Of a DNA stretch of 64,000 nucleotides, positions 41,245-49,584 are shown piece by piece; the first letter of the stretch is position 1; every line of letters begins with the position of its first letter. Below the pieces are notes generated by a model. The model did no database searches, was not told the origin of the DNA, and saw only the letters and a program-made list of their open reading frames with translations. The position numbers were made by a program, and so were the translations under genes. This stretch comes from Hymenobacter frigidus (lineage in GTDB: Bacteria; Bacteroidota; Bacteroidia; Cytophagales; Hymenobacteraceae): positions 52,833-116,832 of the forward strand of contig NZ_BMGY01000010.1 in NCBI RefSeq assembly GCF_014640435.1, written 5' to 3'.

Positions 41245-41943
41245 ATGAAAAAGACTCTTCTATTTCTGCTGTTGGCTATCGGTTCTGCTCCAGTAGCTTT
41301 TGCGCAAAACCGTCCGGGCGGCGAAATGTCGTCCAAGGATTTCACCGGCGGCGGCGTGACCAGCTCGCGCAATACGGGTTTCGGTATCAAAGGTGGCTAC
41401 AACCTCAATGGCTTGCGTGGCGATGACATCAAGGGCATTGACCGTCAGGCCCGGAGCGACTTCCACGCGGGGGTATTTGGTCAGTTTGGCTTCAACGAAT
41501 TTTCTTCGGTTCAGGCTGAAGTTCTGTATTCGCGCCAGGGCTTTGAGGCCAATACGGGCTTTGCAGCCGGTGGGGCGGTTACCAATGACCGCCAGCGCTT
41601 TCGGATGGACTATCTTCAGGTACCCATCATGTACGTCGGAAACTTTACCGAGAACCTGAGCTTCCACGTAGGACCACAGGTATCATTGCTGACCAACATC
41701 CGACGTGACGAAAAGACCCTGGACGTCGCTGCTAACGGTTTCAACTCGTTCGATTACGGCGCAGTTGGCGGATTAGAGGCGCGTGTGGGTCCAGCTCGTG
41801 TGGGCGCCCGCTACAACCTAAGCCTGGGGAAGATATTCGAAGGCGGCAACAGCCAAACGGGCATTATCAACCCAGCTTTTTCCAACAGCAGAATCTATAA
41901 CAACCTACTTCAGGTGTACGTAGGCATCGGCTTCACGCAATAG
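41245..41943 (+). CDS. Outer-membrane beta-barrel protein (porin/PorT-like family)
   Basis: 232 residues from ATG 41245, where the signal peptide starts (MKKTLLFLLLAIGSAPVAFAQ); the upstream in-frame extension is unneeded. After a short Gly-rich segment the protein opens its barrel with GFGIKGGYNLNGLRG and runs through alternating strands (AEVLYSRQGF, YLQVPIMYVG, VGPQVSL, VGARYNLSLGKIF) to an aromatic final strand VYVGIGFTQ. This fits the small OmpW/PorT-type barrels (outer membrane protein beta-barrel domain) of Bacteroidota. Codon use is less GC-rich than that of its neighbours, perhaps reflecting high expression. A terminator follows. Confidence 0.85.
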   Translation: MKKTLLFLLLAIGSAPVAFAQNRPGGEMSSKDFTGGGVTSSRNTGFGIKGGYNLNGLRGDDIKGIDRQARSDFHAGVFGQFGFNEFSSVQAEVLYSRQGFEANTGFAAGGAVTNDRQRFRMDYLQVPIMYVGNFTENLSFHVGPQVSLLTNIRRDEKTLDVAANGFNSFDYGAVGGLEARVGPARVGARYNLSLGKIFEGGNSQTGIINPAFSNSRIYNNLLQVYVGIGFTQ

Positions 41944-41969
41944 TCGTTCCCCGCGCTGTACCTTCTTTC

Positions 41970-42000
41970 AAAAAGGAAGCCCCCACGGGCTTCCTTTTTT
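41970..42000. terminator. Intrinsic terminator after the barrel gene
   Basis: Stem GGAAGCCC/GGGCTTCC with loop CCAC, A run before and T run after. Confidence 0.9.
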
Positions 42001-42026
42001 GTTGTCAGTTTTTCCCCGGTCCATCC

Positions 42027-42533
42027 ATGCCTGCTCCCTCTGCTATCGAACTCGCGGCCCTGCACCACGCCCGCGAGCTGCTGCTGGGCCAGGGGCTGGC
42101 CGTACTGGCCGCCTGGGTGCTGCTCAACCTGCTGGCCAGCGGCTACCAACTGGCCCACGCCGACCGCCGCCACGAGCCTTTCTACTTTCATGGCATGAAC
42201 GTGGCCTGGGCGTTTATCAACGCGGGGCTGGCCCTCTGGGGCATCTGGCACCTGCAATTCACGGCCCCTCCTGGCCTGCGGCTGGCCGATTTGGTGCAAG
42301 CGCAGCTGTTCAACGAAAACCTGTTTCTGCTCAATGCCGGACTGGATGCCGCCTATATAATGACGGGCTACTACCTGCGGGCACAGGCCCGGGTACCAGG
42401 GCATCCGTTGCCAGCGCGGCTATTTGGGTTTGGGCGCTCACTGTGGGTACAGGGCGGTTTTTTGCTGGTATTCGATGTGGCGATGTGGAGCCTGCTGCAT
42501 AGCCAGGCGAAATACATACTGGCTTATCTGTAG
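42027..42533 (+). CDS. DUF6992-type integral membrane protein
   Basis: 168 residues from ATG 42027 with about four membrane helices (near 22-45, 55-80, 95-120 and 140-160). Segments such as FYFHGMNVAWAFINAGLALWG and NLFLLNAGLDAAYIMTGYYL match a small Bacteroidota membrane family of unknown function that I recall as DUF6992. There are no catalytic motifs. The gene stands alone between two strong terminators. Confidence 0.7.
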   Translation: MPAPSAIELAALHHARELLLGQGLAVLAAWVLLNLLASGYQLAHADRRHEPFYFHGMNVAWAFINAGLALWGIWHLQFTAPPGLRLADLVQAQLFNENLFLLNAGLDAAYIMTGYYLRAQARVPGHPLPARLFGFGRSLWVQGGFLLVFDVAMWSLLHSQAKYILAYL

Positions 42534-42582
42534 CTGAAGGGGCCGCTGATAAATCTTTTTCTCATTTCGAGGCGGCCCACAC

Positions 42583-42630
42583 CCCACCAAAAAGCCCCGA
42601 AGCTGCTCAGCATCGGGGCTTTTTTGGTGG
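42583..42630. terminator. Long bidirectional terminator hairpin
   Basis: An 18-bp perfect stem (42583-42600 with 42613-42630) containing AAAAAAGCCCCGA and its complement, between convergent genes. Confidence 0.9.
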
Positions 42631-42645
42631 TTGATTGCCAGGCGG

Positions 42646-43224
42646 CTAGTTGTTGCCGCCGTGCTGGGGCTCCAGCATTTCTTCCACTATTTTCTTGTTG
42701 AAAGCGGGAATATCCTCCGGCTTGCGGCTGGTGATGAGGCCGTGGTCGCACACCACTTCGGAATCCTCCCACTGCGCCCCGGCGTTTTTGAGGTCGGTGT
42801 GCAGGCTGGGCCAGCTGGTCACGCGCTTGCCGCGCACCACGTCGGCCTCCACCAGCAGCCAGGGGCCGTGGCAGATGGCGGCCAGCACCTTACCAGCGCC
42901 GGCAAACGCCTTCACGAAGGCTACCACGTCCTTGTCCATCCGCAGAATATCGGGGTTCATCTGGCCGCCGGGCAGCACCAGGGCATCGTAGTCGGCGGGA
43001 CGAACATCGGTAATAACCTTATCGACATCGACTTTATCGCCCCAATCATTATTAGGGCCGTCCCAGCCTTTGATGGAGCCGCTTTTGAGAGAAATAACGT
43101 GGGTTTCGGCCCCCTCGTCCTCCAGGTATTTCTTGGGTTCGTCGAGCTCGGACTGCTCGAAGCCGTCGGTGGCAATAATGGCAATTTTCTTGCCCTTGAG
43201 TTTGTCGCTGCTGAAGATGCTCAT
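42646..43224 (-). CDS. DJ-1/PfpI family protein (type 1 glutamine amidotransferase fold)
   Basis: 192 residues from ATG 43224; the upstream frame to 43350 lacks family sequence. KKIAIIATDGFEQSELDEPKKYL opens the fold, with the conserved acidic residue in DGFEQSE, and the nucleophile elbow is AAICHGPWLL (Cys near 113) followed by the HG. This is the YhbO/PfpI branch, linked to protection against glyoxal damage and other stresses and formerly called intracellular protease. It stands alone on the minus strand. Confidence 0.92.
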   Translation of the reverse strand: MSIFSSDKLKGKKIAIIATDGFEQSELDEPKKYLEDEGAETHVISLKSGSIKGWDGPNNDWGDKVDVDKVITDVRPADYDALVLPGGQMNPDILRMDKDVVAFVKAFAGAGKVLAAICHGPWLLVEADVVRGKRVTSWPSLHTDLKNAGAQWEDSEVVCDHGLITSRKPEDIPAFNKKIVEEMLEPQHGGNN

Positions 43225-43349
43225 AGGTAAAACCGGATAAAAAGAATAGCACCGGAGATATGTCCGGCACCGTTTCTTTACGCCTGTCCGCTCCTTTGGT
43301 TTATGAAAATTCGGGCTACCGCCCTTTTCTCCGCCCCGCCGCTTCTCCA

Positions 43350-43396
<47 letters not shown>

Positions 43397-43544
43397 GCCT
43401 CCTTCCCCGCTCCCCACTGCCCATCGTTCCACAGCCCTTCCCGCTCCCTCCAAAGCAGTTTTGGCCGGCCCGCACGCCGTCAGCTACCTACTTTTGCCCA
43501 CCGGCCTGCATCTTCCGCCGCCCGCTCATTGTCTATTGCCCCGT

Positions 43545-45413
43545 ATGATTCGAACCCTGCTTACCCTCCTCCTGCTCGCTGGCCTCGGTCACGCGGCAGC
43601 CGCGCAAGCCCTCTACATGCCGCGCGATATAAAGGCCGCTTTCGATAAAGGCACCCGCGCCCCCGACGGCCGCCCCGGCCCCAAGTACTGGCAAAACCGC
43701 GCCCGCTACGACATCACGGTGCAGGCCGCGCCGCCCGCCCGTGACATTCGTGGCCGCGAAACCATCACCTACTTCAACAACAGCCCCGACACGCTGAAGC
43801 AGGTGGTGCTGCGCCTCCTGCTAAATATTCACCGGCCCGGAGTGGCCCGCGATGCCGATGCGTCGCCCAACTACCTCACCACCGGCCTCGTCATCGACAC
43901 CCTCCAGGTGGGCGGCAGCCCGGCCCGCCCTTTCCCGACCGACCAGGGCCTGGGCACCGTGCAAAGCGTGCGCCTGCCCCGCACCCTCGCCCCGCGCGAT
44001 TCGGTCAAATTCACCATCGCCTGGCACTTCCCCGTTTCCATTGAAAGCGGCCGCGAGGGCATGATTGACCCTACCACTTACTTCCTGGCCTACTTCTACC
44101 CCCGCATTGCGGTGTACGACGACTACGCCGGCTGGGACCGCCTGCCCTTCGTCGATAGCAAGGAGTTCTACAACGATTTCAACGACTACACCCTGCGCGT
44201 GCAGGTACCGGCCAACTACATCGTGTGGGCCACCGGCACCCTCCAAAACCCGCGGCAAGTGCTGCAGCCCGCCGCCGCCAAGCGCCTGGCTAGGTCCATG
44301 ACCAGCGACGCCGTTATCCACGTCGCCACCGCTGCCGACCTCGCCAAAAACACCATCACCGCCCAGCTACCCACCAATACCTGGGTCTGGACTGCCCGCG
44401 ACATTTCCGACGTCACCTTCGGCCTCAGCAACCACTACGTTTGGGATGCTGCCAGTGTCATCGTCGATGCCAAAGCCAAGCGCCGCGCCAGCGTGCAGGC
44501 CGCCTACGCCGACTCCACGGTGGATTTCCGGCAGTCGGTGAAGAACGCGCAGTACGCGCTGGGCTGGTTCTCGAACCCCAGCAACTGGCCCGGCGTGGCC
44601 TACCCTTTCCCCAAAATGACGGCCTTCCAGGGCTTTGCCGACATGGAATACCCGATGATGGTGAACGACAGCCCGCAGGAGGACCCCAAGTTCGCGCAGT
44701 TCGTGCAGGACCACGAAATCGCCCACACCTACTTCCCGTTCTACATGGGCATCAACGAAAGCCGCTACGCTTTCATGGACGAGGGCTGGGCCACCACGTT
44801 TGAGCTGCTCATTGGTCGCAGCGAAAACGGCGCGGAAGCCGCCGATAAGGCCTATAAGCAGTTTCGGGTAAACCGCTGGATTAACGACCGGTCCTCCGTT
44901 CAGGACCTGCCCATCATCACACCCAGCAGCGAGCTGCGCGGCGGCTACGGCAACAATGCTTACGGCAAGCCCTCGCTGAGCTACCTGGCCCTCAAAGACA
45001 TGCTGGGCGACGCGCTGTTCAAGAAGGCGCTGCACGAGTTTATGGACCGCTGGCACGGCAAGCACCCCATTCCGTGGGACTACTTCAACTCGATGAACAG
45101 CGCCACCGGCCAGGACCTGAACTGGTTTTTCAACAACTGGTTCTTCACCAACGGCTACATCGACCTGGCCGTAGCGCCCGTCACCGGCCCCGCCATCACC
45201 GTGCAGAATATCGGTGGCTTCGCCGTACCCTTCGACATGGCCGTGGAGTACACCGACGGCAGCCGGGAGACCCTGCACCAGTCACCGGCCGTGTGGCAAG
45301 CCAACCAAAAGCAAGCCAGCATTACGGTGAAAAAACCCGTGAAATCGGTAGCGGTGACCGGCGGCATTTTCATGGATGCCAACGAAAAAGACAACACCTG
45401 GACGCAGCGCTAA
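43545..45413 (+). CDS. M1-family metallopeptidase, exported
   Basis: 622 residues from ATG 43545, where a signal peptide begins (MIRTLLTLLLLAGLGHAAAAQA). The N-terminal domain resembles the M1 beta-saddle. The zinc site is H390-E-I-A-H394 with E413 in MDEGWATTF, exactly 18 residues between the second His and the Glu as in M1 enzymes. The Tyr of the oxyanion region is not assigned. It probably digests peptides in the periplasm. The frame is open upstream to 43260 through the TGGC repeat, which I regard as leader. Confidence 0.9.
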   Translation: MIRTLLTLLLLAGLGHAAAAQALYMPRDIKAAFDKGTRAPDGRPGPKYWQNRARYDITVQAAPPARDIRGRETITYFNNSPDTLKQVVLRLLLNIHRPGVARDADASPNYLTTGLVIDTLQVGGSPARPFPTDQGLGTVQSVRLPRTLAPRDSVKFTIAWHFPVSIESGREGMIDPTTYFLAYFYPRIAVYDDYAGWDRLPFVDSKEFYNDFNDYTLRVQVPANYIVWATGTLQNPRQVLQPAAAKRLARSMTSDAVIHVATAADLAKNTITAQLPTNTWVWTARDISDVTFGLSNHYVWDAASVIVDAKAKRRASVQAAYADSTVDFRQSVKNAQYALGWFSNPSNWPGVAYPFPKMTAFQGFADMEYPMMVNDSPQEDPKFAQFVQDHEIAHTYFPFYMGINESRYAFMDEGWATTFELLIGRSENGAEAADKAYKQFRVNRWINDRSSVQDLPIITPSSELRGGYGNNAYGKPSLSYLALKDMLGDALFKKALHEFMDRWHGKHPIPWDYFNSMNSATGQDLNWFFNNWFFTNGYIDLAVAPVTGPAITVQNIGGFAVPFDMAVEYTDGSRETLHQSPAVWQANQKQASITVKKPVKSVAVTGGIFMDANEKDNTWTQR

Positions 45414-45445
45414 AGGCGCCAACACCCACGAAACCGACTGCGACG

Positions 45446-45524
45446 AAAAAGCCGTAAGTTGGGCAACCAAAACCCCACGCTAAACGTCAGCGCGGGGTTT
45501 TGGTTGCCCAACTTACGGCTTTCC
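45446..45524. terminator. Very long hairpin (34-bp stem) after the peptidase gene
   Basis: Arms 45448-45481 and 45489-45522 are complementary over 34 bp with one mismatch, around the loop AAACGTC. It contains AACCAAAACCCC and its complement. It could terminate transcription, though it lacks the compact form of the other terminators here. Confidence 0.7.
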
Positions 45525-45565
45525 TGCTTCCATCCGGCATTACCGTCCGCTTCTAACTACCCGGT

Positions 45566-48500
45566 ATGAGAAAATTATCTTTACTCTTTTTAGCCTGCCT
45601 GCTGCCATTTTTAAGCTTTGCCCAGTTGACCACCAGCGCACTAGAGGGCCTGGTTTCGGGCCCGGACGGCGCGGCTGTTCCGGGGGCTACGGTGGTCATC
45701 ACGCACGTGCCCACTGGTACGCGGAGCGGTACGCAGTCGGATGCGGGCGGCAAGTTCTTGCTGAACAACCTGAAGCCCGGCGGCCCCTACGCGGTGCAGG
45801 TCAGCTTTGTCGGGTTTACCCCCCAACTCAAGCAAGACCTGTACCTGACCCTGGGCAAAGTGGCCCGGCAGACGTTTACGCTAATGGAAGCTACGACCAC
45901 GCTGGACGAAGTGGCGGTGACGGGCAACAAAAGCGACCCGTTCACGGCCGACAAAAACGGCCAGGCTTACTTCATCAGCCAGCAGGCCATCCAGAACCTG
46001 CCCACGCTGAACCGCAGCTTGAGCGACCTGACCAAGCTCATGCCGCAGGGCAACAAGAACTCCTTCGGGGGCTCCAACTACCGCTTCAACAACCTGAGCA
46101 TCGACGGCATGGCCACCAACGACGTGCTGGGGTTTCAGGAGCCGGCCAGCGGCGCGGCGGGGTCGGTGGCCTCGGGCACGCCCGGCGCGCTGGCCGGCAC
46201 GCAGCCCATTTCGATTGATGCCATCGACGAAATTTCGGTGGTGATTTCGCCTTTTAACGTCACGCTGGGCAATTTCACGGGGGCCAACATCAACGCCGTA
46301 ACCAAAAGCGGCACCAACCGGCTGGCGGGCAGCATCTACAGCTTCGCCCGCAACCAGCTTATCACCGGCCGGAGCGTGGACGCCGACCGCGCCCCCATTC
46401 CCCGCTACTACGACGTGCAATCGGGCGTGAGCATCGGCGGCCCCATCCTCAAAAACCGGCTTTTCTACTTCGCCAACTACGAAAACCAGCGCCGCGAGGA
46501 GCCCGTGCTCTTTGCCCCCGGCGACCCCGGGGCCATTGTACCCGTGGCAGTGGCCCAGCAGATAAGCGCCCGCCTGCAAAGCAAGTACAACTACGACCCT
46601 GGCACCATTGGGGCGGCCACCATCCAGCGCAACAGCGACAAATTTCTGGTGCGCCTCGACTACAACCTCTCCGACAAGCACCGGCTGAGCTTGCGCGACA
46701 ATTTCGTAACCGGCTCGGCCGATAACCTGGAACGCTCGGCCAACATCCTGAACTTTGGCAACCAGGGCTTCCGGCACCACAGCCGGACCAACAGCTTGGT
46801 GGCCGAGCTGAAAAGCTCGTTCAGCAACCAGGTTTCCAACCAGCTCATCGTGGGCCTGAACACGGTGTCGGAGAACCGCACGTACAACGGCCGCATTTTT
46901 CCGCACCTCGAAATCAACTACAACACCGCCACGTCCATTTTTGCCGGCACCTACCGCGAAGCCGCCATCTACGGCTCCGACTTGAGCACCACGCAGCTCA
47001 CCGACAACCTCACCATCTTCAAAAACCGCCACACGCTCACGCTCGGTACCAACAACGAGCTGAACAACATCGAGTACCGGTTTCTGACGGCGTTCAACGG
47101 GCGCTGGCAGTACTCGTCAGTCGATGCCTTTTTGCAGGACCGGCCCAACCGCGTGCGCGGCGTGTACAACACCGAAAACAATGGCGTGGAGTACAACAAG
47201 AACCAACCTTCGGCCGATTTTCGGGTGCTCTTAATGAGCGCCTACGTTCAGGACGACTACCGCGTGAACAACCGCCTGACCGTGCAGCTGGGCCTGCGCC
47301 TCGACCTGCAGGTGCACCCCGACAAGATTCCGTTGAACCCCGCCGTGGCCAAAAATCCGGAATTCAACCGGTACCAGAACAAGTTTGGCGGCACGCCCCA
47401 GCTCAACCCCCGCCTGAGCTTCAACTACGCCCTCAACGAGGCCAATACCATGCAGGTGCGCGGCGGCTCGGGGCTGTTCACGGGCCGCATCCCGTTTGTG
47501 TGGTACGCCTACGCGCACTACGTGTCGGGCAACCGCTACAACAACATCGACTACCGCCCCACCGGTGCGCTGCCCATCGCCGAAGACCTGTCGGCCCTGC
47601 AGTCGGTGCAGCCCAACATCGCGGAAATCAACCTGATTGACAACGACTTCAAGCTGCCCCGCGACTGGAAATCCACGCTGGCCTTCGACGTGAAACTGCC
47701 TTACGACCTGACGTTCACGGCCGAGGGACTGTATTCGAAAGTGGTGTCCGGGATGTTGTTTCAGTCCATCAATTTCAAGGATAACAAGGCCAATTTTCAG
47801 GGGGCCGATACCCGCCCTTACTTCGCCACCACCGGCAACACGGCCAAAATCGACCCGCAGTTCACCAACGTATTTGTGATGGGCAACACCTCCCAGGGCT
47901 TCAACTACAACGCCACCTTCACGCTCAGCAAGCGCATCCCGAACGTGCTCGATGCCTCGGCTGGCTACAGTTACGGCCAGAGCAAGGACCTCGTGAACGG
48001 CGTGCGGGTGTCGCCGGCCGCCAACTACGAATGGAACCAGTCGCTGGTCGCCAACAGCCCCGCTCTATCTTATTCCAATTTCGACCTACGGCACAAGTTC
48101 ATCGGCAGCGTGCTCTACAACCTGCGCGTGAAGGAGCGCATGACCCTCTCGGCCAACCTGATTTACCTGGCGCGGTCGGGCAGCCCCTTTTCCTTCGTGA
48201 ACGAAGGCGACGTGAACCGCGACGGCTCGGCCAAAAACGACTTGCTCTATATCCCGCGCGACCGGTCCGAAATAGCCCTGGCCGACATTACCAATGCTCA
48301 GGGCGCCGTGCTGGTGTCGGCGCAGCAGCAGTACGACCAGCTGGCCAGCTACATCGCGAAAGACGACTACCTGGCCGGCCGGCGCGGCAACTACGCCGAA
48401 CGCAACGCCGCCCGCACGCCCTGGACCCAGCAGCTCGACCTGCGCCTCACCGCCAAGCTGCCCCTCACCAAAGCCGGCACCCAGCGTCTGGAAGTTTCCT

Positions 48501-48721
48501 TCGACTTCATCAACCTCGGCAACCTGCTCAATCGGGAATGGGGCCTGCAGTACTTCGTGCCCAACATCAACAACTCGGGCTACGCCCTGCTCGATTTCGT
48601 GCGCATCGAAAACCAGCGGCCAGTGTACCAGTTCAAAAACCCCACCGGCTCGCCCTGGCAAACCGACCCCATCAACTCGCGCTGGCAGGGCCAGCTGGGG
48701 CTGCGCTACGCGTTTAATTAG
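45566..48721 (+). CDS. TonB-dependent receptor, Oar-like, with CarboxypepD regulatory domain
   Basis: 1051 residues from ATG 45566. Signal peptide (MRKLSLLFLACLLPFLSFAQ), a carboxypeptidase regulatory-like beta-sandwich (about 25-110, VPGATVVITHVPTGT, NLKPGGPYAVQVSFVGF), plug domain (about 115-240, FNNLSIDGMATNDVLG) and a 22-strand type barrel ending in WQGQLGLRYAFN with the terminal Phe-x-x. Oar-type receptors take up substrates or export them, as in OarX-type systems. No SusD partner is adjacent, so this is probably not a classic polysaccharide locus. Confidence 0.92.
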   Translation: MRKLSLLFLACLLPFLSFAQLTTSALEGLVSGPDGAAVPGATVVITHVPTGTRSGTQSDAGGKFLLNNLKPGGPYAVQVSFVGFTPQLKQDLYLTLGKVARQTFTLMEATTTLDEVAVTGNKSDPFTADKNGQAYFISQQAIQNLPTLNRSLSDLTKLMPQGNKNSFGGSNYRFNNLSIDGMATNDVLGFQEPASGAAGSVASGTPGALAGTQPISIDAIDEISVVISPFNVTLGNFTGANINAVTKSGTNRLAGSIYSFARNQLITGRSVDADRAPIPRYYDVQSGVSIGGPILKNRLFYFANYENQRREEPVLFAPGDPGAIVPVAVAQQISARLQSKYNYDPGTIGAATIQRNSDKFLVRLDYNLSDKHRLSLRDNFVTGSADNLERSANILNFGNQGFRHHSRTNSLVAELKSSFSNQVSNQLIVGLNTVSENRTYNGRIFPHLEINYNTATSIFAGTYREAAIYGSDLSTTQLTDNLTIFKNRHTLTLGTNNELNNIEYRFLTAFNGRWQYSSVDAFLQDRPNRVRGVYNTENNGVEYNKNQPSADFRVLLMSAYVQDDYRVNNRLTVQLGLRLDLQVHPDKIPLNPAVAKNPEFNRYQNKFGGTPQLNPRLSFNYALNEANTMQVRGGSGLFTGRIPFVWYAYAHYVSGNRYNNIDYRPTGALPIAEDLSALQSVQPNIAEINLIDNDFKLPRDWKSTLAFDVKLPYDLTFTAEGLYSKVVSGMLFQSINFKDNKANFQGADTRPYFATTGNTAKIDPQFTNVFVMGNTSQGFNYNATFTLSKRIPNVLDASAGYSYGQSKDLVNGVRVSPAANYEWNQSLVANSPALSYSNFDLRHKFIGSVLYNLRVKERMTLSANLIYLARSGSPFSFVNEGDVNRDGSAKNDLLYIPRDRSEIALADITNAQGAVLVSAQQQYDQLASYIAKDDYLAGRRGNYAERNAARTPWTQQLDLRLTAKLPLTKAGTQRLEVSFDFINLGNLLNREWGLQYFVPNINNSGYALLDFVRIENQRPVYQFKNPTGSPWQTDPINSRWQGQLGLRYAFN

Positions 48722-48761
48722 CGGTTATGGCACCTCACCTCACCCCCGGCCGCACGAAACC

Positions 48762-49286
48762 CTACTCTTCCATTCCTGCGGCCCGACGCAGCTTTTTCAG
48801 TTGCTGGCGCACCTCCTTCACCCGGTCGTCGAACCCGTCGGGGTCGTAGTTTACGTCTTCCACATCGAGTTCGTCGAGCAGGTCCATCATGGCATTGGCG
48901 TGGTCGGCGCGGGTGCCAGCGGGCATCGTCACGTAAGCCATTTCGGACCACAGCAGAGCCAGCAGGCGCGTACCGTCCTCGCTGCGCATCTGCATTTCCA
49001 GCACCAGGCTGGAGTTGTCGAAGTGAATAAGCTGGCTCAGGATGCGCACCTGCCCGCCCTGCCGCGCCGGCTTCAGGTAGCTGATGTGGTGCTTGGTAAT
49101 GACCCAGACCGCGTGCTGCTCGCGGGCCAGCTCGCCCATATTCAAGGAGTAATGCGCGGTGGTGTGGTCCTCGCGGGCATTCAGGAAATAATCGAGGAAG
49201 CGGGCGTTGTTGAGGTGGCCCAGCATGTCGCAGTCCTGAAAGTGGACGCGGTGGGTGGTTTCGGGCGTTTGGATGAGGCGAGGCAT
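48762..49286 (-). CDS. Acyl-CoA thioesterase (hot-dog fold, 4HBT)
   Basis: 174 residues from ATG 49286, chosen over an in-frame upstream start by the fit of the N-terminus. THRVHFQDCDMLGHLNNARFLDYF is the 4-hydroxybenzoyl-CoA thioesterase signature, with the catalytic Asp in the DCD position and the HLNN motif. The second half has ITKHHISYLKPA. It hydrolyses acyl-CoA thioesters; the chain length is unknown. A C-terminal helix rich in Lys and Arg is added beyond the hot-dog domain. Confidence 0.88.
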   Translation of the reverse strand: MPRLIQTPETTHRVHFQDCDMLGHLNNARFLDYFLNAREDHTTAHYSLNMGELAREQHAVWVITKHHISYLKPARQGGQVRILSQLIHFDNSSLVLEMQMRSEDGTRLLALLWSEMAYVTMPAGTRADHANAMMDLLDELDVEDVNYDPDGFDDRVKEVRQQLKKLRRAAGMEE

Positions 49287-49329
49287 AAGCGGCAAACGTG
49301 GCTTGGGAAGGCAAAGGTCGATGATGGAA

Positions 49330-49502
49330 GTAGAACGTCATGCTGAGCGCAGCCGAGGCATCTCGCCAGAACCTCACCCCCGGCCCCTCTCCAAAAGAGA
49401 GGGGAACCACGGCGGCGCGACCGTCTGCAACCATTAAGCTCCCCTCTCTTTTGGAGAGGGGCCGGGGGTGAGGTTCTGGCTGCGCTCGGCATGACGTTCT
49501 AC
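49330..49502. repeat. Large palindromic element
   Basis: Arms 49330-49404 and 49441-49502 are inverted copies: both contain GTAGAACGTCATG(C)-GAGCGCAGCC, CAGAACCTCACCCCCGG and CCCCTCTCCAAAAGAGAG, with the left arm holding about 13 extra bases. The spacer is about 36 bases. Units of this kind are typical of dispersed repeats in these genomes. Confidence 0.85.
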
Positions 49503-49584
49503 TTCCCCAGCCCAAAAAACTACTCGGCACGCCTAACACTTTGCGGAAAAATCCTTACCTTTTACCATCCAAAATTCCCGCATC

